From Acidobacteriota bacterium (GTDB lineage Bacteria; Acidobacteriota; HRBIN11), in assembly GCA_030550225.1 (NCBI GenBank), contig JAUQPV010000056.1:1-11667 (forward strand): a stretch of 11,667 nt of DNA, in the 5' to 3' direction. How positions within the stretch are numbered: the first letter of the stretch is position 1; each line of letters opens with the position of its first letter. The notes under the pieces are model-generated. The model did not search any database. It was not told the origin of the DNA and worked only from the letters and a program-made list of their open reading frames with translations. A program made the translations under genes and the position numbers. Of this stretch, positions 5,688 to 11,667 are shown in pieces.

Positions 5688-6734
5688 ATGCAGGCGTCCC
5701 GTCCCGGACCCCGGTTTGGCCGTCTTCGACGGGGGATACCCCGACGGGCCGTTGTAGCGGCATGGCTCCAGGGCCTCGCCCTCACGATGGGCCTTCGACC
5801 CTCCGGGCAAGAATTGTGGCGGACCGGAGCCGTCTTTCGGGTCGTCCTGACGACTGTTGCCCCATTCATGATCCTCTCCGGTTGGGTCTCGATGGCCTGG
5901 CGAGACTACCTCGGGCTGGCGGCGGCGGCCTGGGCGTATGCGGCCTTCGTGTGGTGGGTCAGCCCCCGGGCAGGCGTGTGGTTGGATGGGCTCAACCTGG
6001 TAGTTGACCTGACCCTCTTTGTCTTCGTCCTTCGAGCTTCCGGCGGGTCCCAGAGTCCCTTAACGGTCCTCATTTACTTATGGCTCGTGGCGATGTGTGT
6101 GGCCAACCTACGGGAGCGGCCGGGCCTGAACCTGGCCGTTCTGAACGGGGCAGCCCTGGCGGCCTTGACCCTCGGGGCCTTGGGTTCCCCCCGGCTCGGG
6201 CCCTTTATGGGATTTCACGGAGCCACCATCCTTCTATTCGATGTCGTGGCCCTGGGCTACATCCGCCAACTCCAGTCGTCCCGCCTGGATGCCCTGACCC
6301 GGACGCTCCATCGGGGCGCCGGTCTGGAAAAGCTCCAGGAGTGGATTCGAGCCGGCCACTCCTTCCGGCTGGCATTCGTGGATCTGCGAGGCTTTAAGCA
6401 GATCAACGATACTTACGGTCACCGGGTCGGGGACGAAGTCTTGCAGGCCGTGGCCGGACGCCTCCTGAATGCCTTTCGGTCAGAAGACCTCGTCATCCGC
6501 TACGGGGGCGACGAATTCATCGTCGTCACAGTAGCCTCGGACGCCCTGGACCGCCTCCAGGGGGTTTTCGCTCACCCCGTTCGGACCTCTGTCGGGCCCC
6601 TACGCGTCGAGGGTGATGCTGGCCTCGTCGAGGTCCGTGCGGGAGAAGACTTGGAAAGCCTGTTGAGCCGGGCCGATGCGGCCATGTATCAGATTCGAGG
6701 GGCTGGAAATGGAAGTTCTCGGGCAGGTGGGTAG
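5688..6734 (+). CDS. Membrane-anchored GGDEF protein, probable diguanylate cyclase
   Basis: 348 aa. Residues 1-48 are basic and cytoplasmic. About six hydrophobic segments follow (roughly 50-69, 75-91, 102-116, 124-140, 147-166, 176-191). The C-terminal GGDEF domain (about 198-340) would make c-di-GMP from two GTP. Visible are metal-binding D232 in FVDLRGFKQIND, N240/D241, the active-site motif GGDEF (273-277) in RYGGDEFIVV, and an RxxD (R264-D267) five residues before it, matching the product-inhibition I-site. Departures from canonical: DALTRTLHR replaces DxLTGLxNR, and the stretch between GGDEF and the final SRADAAMY helix is short and lacks the usual SIGVA strand. It is probably active but this needs testing. 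No known sensor domain precedes the GGDEF. A GGAGGGG box sits three bases before the ATG. The last codons run into a short repeat. Confidence 0.88.
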   Translation: MQASRPGPRFGRLRRGIPRRAVVAAWLQGLALTMGLRPSGQELWRTGAVFRVVLTTVAPFMILSGWVSMAWRDYLGLAAAAWAYAAFVWWVSPRAGVWLDGLNLVVDLTLFVFVLRASGGSQSPLTVLIYLWLVAMCVANLRERPGLNLAVLNGAALAALTLGALGSPRLGPFMGFHGATILLFDVVALGYIRQLQSSRLDALTRTLHRGAGLEKLQEWIRAGHSFRLAFVDLRGFKQINDTYGHRVGDEVLQAVAGRLLNAFRSEDLVIRYGGDEFIVVTVASDALDRLQGVFAHPVRTSVGPLRVEGDAGLVEVRAGEDLESLLSRADAAMYQIRGAGNGSSRAGG

Positions 6735-6758
6735 ATGGGTAGTTAGGCAGGTGGGTAG
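6722..6758 (+). repeat. 24-bp-period direct repeat over the GGDEF stop codon
   Basis: GGCAGGTGGGTAG occurs at 6722-6734 and 6746-6758, with a partial GATGGGTAG between. The first copy supplies the last codons and the TAG stop of the GGDEF gene (…Ala-Gly-Gly-stop). Confidence 0.8.
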
Positions 6759-6820
6759 TAGGTGAAGGACCGGCGAGCCCGTGAGAATCCTGATGGGTCC
6801 GGCTTTCCGGAACATCTGAT

Positions 6821-6860
6821 GATGTATGGAGATGCGTAGTGATGCGTGGTGATGCGTTCG
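6821..6860. repeat. Four 10-bp GATGYRTRGT-like tandem units
   Basis: Units gatgtatgga, gatgcgtagt, gatgcgtggt and gatgcgttcg follow head to tail. They are in the opposite sense to the GCATC array that starts at 6860; the junction GATGCG-TT-CGCATC (6851-6864) is a perfect inverted repeat. Confidence 0.75.
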
Positions 6861-6947
6861 CATCCCTATCACTTATTTACTGCATCCCCACCGCATCTCT
6901 ATCGCATCCCCATTGTATCTCTATTGCATCTCCATTGTATCCCTATC
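6860..6947. repeat. 11-bp minisatellite, eight in-phase units
   Basis: Consensus GYATCYCYAYY. Clear units start at 6860, 6882, 6893, 6904, 6915, 6926 and 6937; the unit at 6871-6881 (acttatttact) is in phase but degenerate. There are no spacers, so this is not CRISPR. The period is close to one turn of B-DNA, so all units would face one side of the helix. The array lies between the convergent ends of the GGDEF and glycosyltransferase genes. Confidence 0.88.
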
Positions 6948-6982
6948 GCCCCCCACCACCCCGCTCGCCAGCGGACCGGGAC

Positions 6983-8089
6983 TTATGCGCCCCCGTCTGC
7001 TGACTGGCCCGTCGGCTCATCGGTCGACTGCCGACTGCCGCTCGGCCCATCGGCCGGGCGGAGGCCCAACAGGGTCTCGACGACCCGGGGCCACTGCAGG
7101 TCCCGGACGGTCGCCCGGGCCGATTCGCCCTGCCGTTCGGCCAGGCGGACGTCTTCGCCCCATCGGTCCAGGTAGCGGGCGATGACCTCCGGCCTGGGCT
7201 CGACGACATATCCATTGCGGCCGTGGTGAACGAGTTCGGTCGCCCCGCCGCCATCGTGACAAACGATGACCGGTTTGCCGGAGGCAAAGGCCTCGACCGT
7301 CACGAGGCCAAAGTCTTCTCGCCATGTCGTGAACAAAACGCCCCGGCATTCGGCATACAGCCGGATCAGGTCTTCCTCGGCGACGGGGCCCAGGACCCGG
7401 ACCCGGCTTTCCAGGCCCCGGTCTTGGACGTACTGTCGCACGGCCTCGGCGTCAGGTCCGTCGCCGACCATCCAGAGCGAGAGCCCGCTTTGGACGTGGG
7501 CCATGGCGTCGACGGCCAGTCGGGGCCGCTTGAGTTCGGTCATCCGGGAGACCCAGAGGACAAAGGGCCCGTACCGGTCCGTCCGATACGGTCGCGGGGG
7601 CGGGGGCTGATAGAGGACCCGGGCCTGGAGGCCCAAGCTCCGTTCGAGGCGCCCGGCGACCTCTCGGGAGATGACCCATAGGTCCGCCGCCCGCCGGAGG
7701 GCCCGTCGGTCCAAACACCGGATGACCCACCGCCGGAATCGTTCCTTGAGCCGTTGGACCGACGACCACCGGGCTTGATAGAAGTCCCACAGGTCGTCGT
7801 ACTCCCGCATGCGGTGGCACAGCCACACGACGTGCCGAGGATGGCGGGCCAGGTAGCAGGGGAAGCGGAGCGAGATGACGACGTCCGGCGGACCCCCGGC
7901 GCCAAAGCGGACGTCTGTCAGGGCGGCGGCGGCGTAGCCGAGGAGCGTCCGCCCGAAGCGATTCTGGGAAAGAATCAGGAGGTCGGCCGTATGACCCGCT
8001 TCCCGGAGGGCCTGGAGCAAGCCGTAGGCCCGCCGCAGTTCGCCGCCGCCGGCAAAGGGGATATGCGATGTCAAGACCAGCACGCGCAT
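6983..8089 (-). CDS. GT4-family glycosyltransferase
   Basis: 368-aa retaining glycosyltransferase of the GT-B fold, probably transferring a sugar from a nucleotide donor during surface polysaccharide or glycolipid synthesis; donor and acceptor cannot be read. The N-terminal Rossmann half opens MRVLVLTSHIPFAGGGELRR with the glycine-rich acceptor loop. The C-terminal half has FVLWVSRMTELKRPRLAVDA (R182...K187), LWMVGDGPD and the donor-binding E-x7-E (E258, E266) in REDFGLVTVEAFASGKPVI. There is no signal peptide or membrane helix. The ATG at 8089 follows GGAG by seven bases and matches family homology; the frame continues to 8131, but those extra residues come from short-repeat DNA. The last ~24 residues (DGPSGSRQSTDEPTGQSADGGA) are low complexity and encoded by GACTGCC-like repeats, suggesting that the 3' end was extended by repeat sequence. 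It is a single gene between two repeat-rich gaps. Confidence 0.93.
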   Translation of the reverse strand: MRVLVLTSHIPFAGGGELRRAYGLLQALREAGHTADLLILSQNRFGRTLLGYAAAALTDVRFGAGGPPDVVISLRFPCYLARHPRHVVWLCHRMREYDDLWDFYQARWSSVQRLKERFRRWVIRCLDRRALRRAADLWVISREVAGRLERSLGLQARVLYQPPPPRPYRTDRYGPFVLWVSRMTELKRPRLAVDAMAHVQSGLSLWMVGDGPDAEAVRQYVQDRGLESRVRVLGPVAEEDLIRLYAECRGVLFTTWREDFGLVTVEAFASGKPVIVCHDGGGATELVHHGRNGYVVEPRPEVIARYLDRWGEDVRLAERQGESARATVRDLQWPRVVETLLGLRPADGPSGSRQSTDEPTGQSADGGA

Positions 8090-8160
8090 CGGGGCACTCC
8101 GAGGGCAATGGAGAATAGGGCAGTAAGGCAATCAGGTAGTAGAGCAGGTCGGGGCTATAC

Positions 8161-8198
8161 CCTGAGGCGGCCTGAGAGGGGGGAGGCAACCTCAGGCC
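8161..8198. repeat. Competing inverted repeats
   Basis: CTCAGGCC (8191-8198) can pair with GGCCTGAG (8169-8176) over 8 bp, while CCTCAGG (8190-8196) can pair with CCTGAGG (8161-8167) over 7 bp. The two pairings share the same 3' arm. Confidence 0.55.
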
Positions 8199-8307
8199 CA
8201 GGCTGGAACCATCTGCCGAAGACAAAGCCCAGCCCGATCGGCTGGATGGGCACCTCCGTCAGGACGATGAGCCCCTCCGTCCCACCGTAACGAGCCATTA
8301 CCCGGCT

Positions 8308-8337
8308 GGAGGGAGCTACCTGCACAGGTATCCCTCC
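8308..8337. other. Strong bulged hairpin
   Basis: GGAGGGA (8308-8314) pairs with TCCCTCC (8331-8337), and TACCTG (8317-8322) with CAGGTA (8325-8330), with a two-base GC bulge on the 5' side: thirteen base pairs if the CA loop closes, twelve with a four-base loop. No T-run follows on either strand, so it is not a classical terminator. It lies about 50 bases upstream of the PpiD -10 box. Confidence 0.6.
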
Positions 8338-8364
8338 CCTGCCTATCTGCCTTACTATCCCATC

Positions 8365-8394
8365 CTGCATCTCGCCGCCCACATCCTGTATAAT
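8365..8394 (+). promoter_or_regulatory. Promoter upstream of the PpiD-like gene
   Basis: Perfect TATAAT (8389-8394) with CTGCAT 18 bases upstream (8365-8370). The same 30-base arrangement occurs before tpiA at 2098-2127, with TGCATCT and CATCCTGTAT at identical spacing. Predicted start about 8401, leader about 27 bases. Confidence 0.5.
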
Positions 8395-8427
8395 GATGTC
8401 CTTTCCCTGGGAAGGAGACGGAACGGG

Positions 8428-10380
8428 ATGGTCCTCCAGCACATGCGTCGGAACATCAACCGCTACAAGTGGGTCCTTTGGGTCGTCATCCTGTCCTTCA
8501 TTCCCCTCTTCGGCTACTACTACACCGCCAGCCGCGAGGAGGCCCAGACGGCGGAAGAGGTCGTCCTCCGCGTCGACGGCCGCCCTGTGACCCGCCTGGA
8601 GGTCCTGCGGGAGATGGAGGCCCTCACGTCGGTGTTCCGACCGACTTCACCCGAACATCGGCGACTCATTTTACAGATGGCCCGGGACCGGGTCATCGAG
8701 ACGCACCTATGGCGAGCCTTGGCCGACCGACTCGGCGTCCAGGTGACGTCCGACGAGGTCCAGGCCCAGATTCGCCAGTCCCTGGCGACGCTGGCCCAGC
8801 AACTCCGTATGCAGAACCCCAAGCTCAGCGACCGGGAACTCCAGGCCCAGGTCCAGGCGGTCCTTGAAGACTTCTTGCGGCGTCAGGGGTTCGTCCAGTA
8901 CGCCGACTACGAGCGGGCCGTCGCCGAGCAGTTGCGCATCCAGAAGTTACAAAATCTCCTGAGTGGCCCCGTCACCGCAAGTCGGGATGAGGTCGAGCAA
9001 GCCTACCGCCAGCAATACGTGACGGCCCGCATCGCCTACGTCGAGGTCCCCCTCGCTCGGTATAAAGACCCGACGCCGACGGAGAAGGACCTCGAGCAGT
9101 TCTACCAGGCTCATGCTGACCGCTATCGGGCCCCAGAGCGGCGAAAAGCCGGCTACCTGCGGGTCGACGCCGATGCCTTCCTGGCCGACGTATTCGTCGA
9201 TCAGGCCGCCATCGAGAAGTACTATGCCGATCACAAAGACCAATTTACGGAGCCTGAAAAGGTCCATGCCCGCCACGTCCTCATCTCGACGCAGAAGCGG
9301 TCGGAGGAGGAGGCCCGCCAGCAGGCCGAGACGGTCCGGACCCGCTTGAAAGCCGGGGAAGACTTCGCCAAGGTCGCCCAGGCGTACTCCGATGACCCTG
9401 GGACCCGAGACAAGGGCGGCGACCTGGGGTGGTTCGAGCGGGGCCGGATGGTGCCCGAATTCGAGCAGGCCGCCTTCTCCCTGGCTGTCGGGCAGGTCAG
9501 CGAGCCCGTCCGGACGGCCTACGGCTTTCATATCATTCAAGTCTTAGAGAAGCGGCCCCCGCGGGTACGGCCTCTGAGTGAGGTCCGGGAAGAGATCCGT
9601 CGGAGTCTGGCCCGACCGGAGGCTATCCGACGGGCCCAGGCCTTCGCCGAGGAACTGGCCCGGCAGGTACGAACCGAGAAGGGCGTTTCGCTGGCTCAGC
9701 GGGCCCAGCCCCCGAAGGCCGTCTACGTCGATACGGACTTTTTCGCCCCCAACGAGCTTCGGGCCGACGTGCCGGCCCCCATCCGGGACACCGTCTTCTC
9801 GTTCCGGACCCCCGGCGAGGTCCGGGGCCCGATCACCCTTAGCGAGGGGACCTATGCCATCGTGCAGTGGACCGGGACGCTTCCTCCGACGCTCCCGCCC
9901 CTGGCCGAGGTCCGGGATCGGGTCGCCGCCGACTGGAAGGAGGCTCAGAAGATGGCCCTCGCCCGGAAGGAGGCGGAGGAACTCTATCAGCGAGCCCTCC
10001 GTGAAAACGGAGACCTCAAGAAGGCCGCCGAAGGGGCGGCCTTCGAGGTCAAGGAGACTGGCCCCTTCCCGGAGGATGGCCCTGTCGGAGAACTCGGCCG
10101 GGCACCGGATTTGGTCCGGGCCGTCTTTCAGGCCCAGGCCGATGCGGTCCTCCCGCCCATCGAGGTTCCTCACCGAGGCGTCGTCGTGGCGAAGGTCCTC
10201 GAGCGGAAGGCCTTCGACCCCAAAGACTTCGAGGCCCGCTATCATCAGGTCCGGGCCCAGGTCCTCCAACAGAAGCGACAGGCGCTCCTGTTCAGCGTCC
10301 TGGAGGCCCTGAAGGCCGGCGCTCGGGTCGAGACCCTCAAAGACGCCCGAGGCCGGGACCGCCTGGAGAGCCTGATGTGA
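8428..10380 (+). CDS. PpiD/SurA-like membrane-anchored periplasmic peptidyl-prolyl isomerase
   Basis: 650 aa, near PpiD length (E. coli about 620). A basic N-terminus (MRRNINRYK, residues 6-14) and one uncleaved transmembrane helix (about 14-32) anchor the protein with its bulk in the periplasm, where it would assist folding of exported and outer-membrane proteins. Residues 45-185 form the helical SurA/PpiD N-terminal chaperone region (VVLRVDGRPVTRLEVLREME). A well conserved parvulin domain spans about 277-376: VHARHVLIST with H283, DDPGTRDKGGDLGWFERGRMVPEFEQAAFSL, and AYGFHIIQVLEKR with H368. The isomerase domain looks intact, unlike the inactive one of E. coli PpiD. The rest (about 380-650) is charged, helical chaperone sequence. 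The ATG at 8428 follows AAGGAG (8412-8417) by ten bases; M6 has poorer spacing. lpxD follows, which fits an envelope-biogenesis group. Confidence 0.92.
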   Translation: MVLQHMRRNINRYKWVLWVVILSFIPLFGYYYTASREEAQTAEEVVLRVDGRPVTRLEVLREMEALTSVFRPTSPEHRRLILQMARDRVIETHLWRALADRLGVQVTSDEVQAQIRQSLATLAQQLRMQNPKLSDRELQAQVQAVLEDFLRRQGFVQYADYERAVAEQLRIQKLQNLLSGPVTASRDEVEQAYRQQYVTARIAYVEVPLARYKDPTPTEKDLEQFYQAHADRYRAPERRKAGYLRVDADAFLADVFVDQAAIEKYYADHKDQFTEPEKVHARHVLISTQKRSEEEARQQAETVRTRLKAGEDFAKVAQAYSDDPGTRDKGGDLGWFERGRMVPEFEQAAFSLAVGQVSEPVRTAYGFHIIQVLEKRPPRVRPLSEVREEIRRSLARPEAIRRAQAFAEELARQVRTEKGVSLAQRAQPPKAVYVDTDFFAPNELRADVPAPIRDTVFSFRTPGEVRGPITLSEGTYAIVQWTGTLPPTLPPLAEVRDRVAADWKEAQKMALARKEAEELYQRALRENGDLKKAAEGAAFEVKETGPFPEDGPVGELGRAPDLVRAVFQAQADAVLPPIEVPHRGVVVAKVLERKAFDPKDFEARYHQVRAQVLQQKRQALLFSVLEALKAGARVETLKDARGRDRLESLM

Positions 10381-10506
10381 CGAGATGCGGGATACAAAAT
10401 TTTAAATCATCTGCCGAATGCTTGAAAAATCGTATTTCTCAGAGGGTCGGAAAGGCTGAATTCATCAAACTCTTCCCGGGCCGAACAGTTCTGATAAGGA
10501 GCCCTT
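10381..10506. other. AT-rich ppiD-lpxD gap
   Basis: 126 bases with the most AT-rich patch of the window (10392-10410, containing AAAATTTT) and TTGAAA at 10422-10427. I find no -10 at a proper distance from TTGAAA, so no promoter is called. There is no terminator hairpin after ppiD, so lpxD may be read through from it. Confidence 0.4.
10383..10399 (-). repeat. Dispersed motif TTTTGTATCNNGCATCT, minus-strand copy
   Basis: The reverse complement reads TTTTGTATCCCGCATCT. The plus-strand sequence at 2089-2105 reads TTTTGTATCTTGCATCT, identical at 15 of 17 positions. It begins three bases after the PpiD stop codon. Confidence 0.6.
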
Positions 10507-11535
10507 ATGGTACTCCATCCGCCGCCGTGGACAGCTGAGGAGTTGGCTCGAGCGACGGGCGCCGCCGTCGTCGGGGACCCGGCCCGTGCATTTTTTGACG
10601 TGGCCGAACCGGCCACGGCGGAGCCCGAACACTTGACGGTCCTGTTGGACCCTCGATACCGGGACGCCGTCGCCACCACGCAGGCCGGCGTCGTCGCCGC
10701 CGCTCCAGGCGCTGAAGCCGTCCGGTCGGACGTGACGTGGGTCCTGCATCCGGACCCCATCGCCGTCCTGTGGGTCCTGGCCGAGTGGTTGGGGCTGACG
10801 CCGGTCCGGCAGGGCCTTCACCCGACGGCGCAGGTCGACCCTACCGCTGAGGTCCATCCCACGGCCTGGGTCGGCCCCTTCTGCTACGTGGGCCCCGGCG
10901 TTCGGCTTCACGAAGGTGTCCAACTGATGGGGCATTGCGTCCTTTACGGGGATGCAGAGGTCGGGGCCGAGAGCGTTCTCCATGCGGGCGTCGTCGTCTA
11001 TCCCCGGGTTCAGATCGGGCGGCGGGTCATCGTGCACGCCGGGGCGGTCCTGGGCGGCGACGGCTTTCGGTTTATCCCCCATCCAGAGCGACCTGTCAAG
11101 GTGCCCCAACTCGGGCGGGTCGTCATCGAGGACGACGTGGAGATCGGGGCGAATACGTGTGTCGACCGGGCCTTCCTGGGCGAGACCCGCATCGGGGCCG
11201 GTACCAAGATCGACAATCTCGTGCAGGTCGCCCACAACGTCTCCATCGGGCGGGCCTGCCTGATTGCGGCCCAGGCAGGCATCGCCGGCAGTTCCCGGAT
11301 CGGCCATCGGGTCTGGATGGGCGGGCAGGCCGGCGTGCCGGACCACGTAACCGTCGGGGACGACGTCCGGCTGGCGGCTCAGACGGGCATCACGGGGAAC
11401 GTACCGGCCGGCAAGGTCATGGCCGGTTCGCCGGCCGTCGAGCGGGCCCTGTGGCTTCGGATCCACGCTTTCCTGCGGGAGCTCCCCCGATGGCTGGAAA
11501 AGTTCCGTCGGTGGGACCGGATGTTGGAGCAGTAG
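10507..11535 (+). CDS. lpxD: UDP-3-O-acylglucosamine N-acyltransferase
   Basis: 342-aa lipid A enzyme that transfers a 3-hydroxyacyl chain from ACP to the 2-amino group of UDP-3-O-acylglucosamine, third step of the Raetz pathway, in the cytoplasm. Residues 1-98 form the uridine-binding N-terminal domain. Residues 103-310 form a left-handed beta helix of hexapeptide repeats (HPTAQVDPTAEVHPTAWVG, VGPGVRL, IGRRVIV and so on). The signature GGDGFRF (183-189), NTCVDRA (216-222) and IDNLVQVAHNVSIG with catalytic H243 identify LpxD rather than LpxA. A C-terminal helix (312-342) follows. AAGGAG (10496-10501) lies five bases before the ATG. Length is normal (about 340). It implies a lipid-A-bearing outer membrane. 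The neighbours are a PpiD-like foldase and a membrane protein; lpxA and fabZ are not next to it here. Confidence 0.96.
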   Translation: MVLHPPPWTAEELARATGAAVVGDPARAFFDVAEPATAEPEHLTVLLDPRYRDAVATTQAGVVAAAPGAEAVRSDVTWVLHPDPIAVLWVLAEWLGLTPVRQGLHPTAQVDPTAEVHPTAWVGPFCYVGPGVRLHEGVQLMGHCVLYGDAEVGAESVLHAGVVVYPRVQIGRRVIVHAGAVLGGDGFRFIPHPERPVKVPQLGRVVIEDDVEIGANTCVDRAFLGETRIGAGTKIDNLVQVAHNVSIGRACLIAAQAGIAGSSRIGHRVWMGGQAGVPDHVTVGDDVRLAAQTGITGNVPAGKVMAGSPAVERALWLRIHAFLRELPRWLEKFRRWDRMLEQ

Positions 11536-11545
11536 GGCGGTTCGG

Positions 11546-11569
11546 CCCGAATTCCCGAATTCCCGAATC
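11546..11569. repeat. Three tandem CCCGAATT units
   Basis: CCCGAATT at 11546-11553 and 11554-11561, then CCCGAATC at 11562-11569. The last unit abuts the ATG of the next gene. The same motif in reverse sense (TTCGGGAATTCGG..ATTCGGG) is at 1880-1901. Confidence 0.8.
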
Positions 11570-11667
11570 ATGCGGATGGTCATCGGTTTGAGTTTCGGCG
11601 CTCTCCTCGGATGGCTGGCGTGGCTGGGGTTGGCCCTTGGCCGGACCCTCGGATGGACTGGTCTGGG
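11570..11667 (+). CDS. Unidentified membrane protein, N-terminal fragment (cut by window edge)
   Basis: An open frame of 32 complete codons runs from ATG at 11570 to the window end: MRMVIGLSFGALLGWLAWLG, continuing hydrophobic to about residue 30. This looks like a signal anchor or first transmembrane helix with an R near the N-terminus. A second ATG is at 11576. There is no Shine-Dalgarno; CCCGAATT repeats occupy that position, so the true start may lie further downstream. Only 34 bases separate it from lpxD, so a shared transcript and an envelope role are plausible. The fragment is too short to name; lipid A acyltransferase or LPS-transport proteins are only guesses from context. Confidence 0.45.
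   Translation, partial: MRMVIGLSFGALLGWLAWLGLALGRTLGWTGL

Larger units (their letters stand above)
8090..8427. other. Divergent gap between the GT4 and PpiD-like genes, hairpin-rich
   Basis: 338 bases. It contains GGTAG/GGCAG-type simple sequence (8111-8150), an inverted-repeat cluster (8161-8198), the hairpin CCAGCC-cgatc-GGCTGG (8229-8245), a strong hairpin (8308-8337), the complement of the simple sequence (8341-8360) and the PpiD promoter-like box. A minus-strand frame (8298 to 8155, 47 codons, ending FQPGPEVASPLSGRLRV) is open but has no RBS that I can see. No convincing gene. Confidence 0.6.

Noticed and set aside
6860..6947. CRISPR array
   Set aside because: Units are 11 bp and contiguous, with no spacers and no cas genes nearby.
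8090..8131. Upstream extension of the glycosyltransferase (MPYCPILHCPRSAP...)
   Set aside because: The codons derive from simple-sequence DNA; the internal ATG at 8089 has a proper GGAG and the family's opening strand.
9544..10269. Open frames on both strands within the PpiD-like gene
   Set aside because: Arg/Ser/Pro-rich shadows of a 650-codon gene with a clear domain structure.

Overview
The window reads as chromosome of a GC-rich, two-membrane (diderm) bacterium. LpxD (lipid A synthesis) and a PpiD/SurA-type periplasmic chaperone imply an outer membrane. The proteins are arginine-rich and lysine-poor, and codons ending in C or G (GTC, CGG, GAC) dominate. I cannot name the phylum from sequence alone; a little-studied or thermophilic lineage is possible but is only an impression. 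I see no plasmid, phage, IS, CRISPR or RNA gene.

Layout. Positions 1-1480 hold two minus-strand genes: glyA (serine hydroxymethyltransferase) and, downstream of it, the first 29 codons of fmt (Met-tRNA formyltransferase). Both are one-carbon/folate functions. A 702-base divergent gap (1481-2182) carries the glyA promoter and leader, dispersed palindromic repeats and tandem promoter-like boxes for the plus-strand genes. Positions 2183-5540 hold tpiA, a coiled-coil protein with a PD-(D/E)XK-like C-terminal region, secG and an acyl-CoA dehydrogenase, all on plus. tpiA near secG is a familiar bacterial arrangement; the coiled-coil gene is an insertion into it. Positions 5688-6734 encode a membrane-anchored GGDEF protein with its own TATAAT box and a short, C/G-block leader. 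A repeat-rich gap then precedes a minus-strand GT4 glycosyltransferase (6983-8089). A second divergent, hairpin-rich gap (8090-8427) leads into a plus-strand envelope group: a PpiD-like foldase (8428-10380), lpxD (10507-11535) and the start of an unidentified membrane protein cut by the window edge.

The genes are mostly housekeeping: one-carbon metabolism, glycolysis, secretion, fatty-acid oxidation, c-di-GMP signalling and envelope assembly. The unusual part is the intergenic DNA. Nearly every long gap holds short repeats: an 11-bp minisatellite, a TGTATC/TGCATC vocabulary in four gaps and both orientations, 8-bp CCCGAATT tandems, GGTAG/GGCAG strings and strong GC hairpins. Some promoter-like boxes are built from the same vocabulary, and repeat sequence reaches into the ends of at least two genes. 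No clearly new multi-gene system is visible. The best candidates for follow-up are the repeat/promoter vocabulary, the glyA leader hairpin, the GGDEF leader and the coiled-coil nuclease-like gene.
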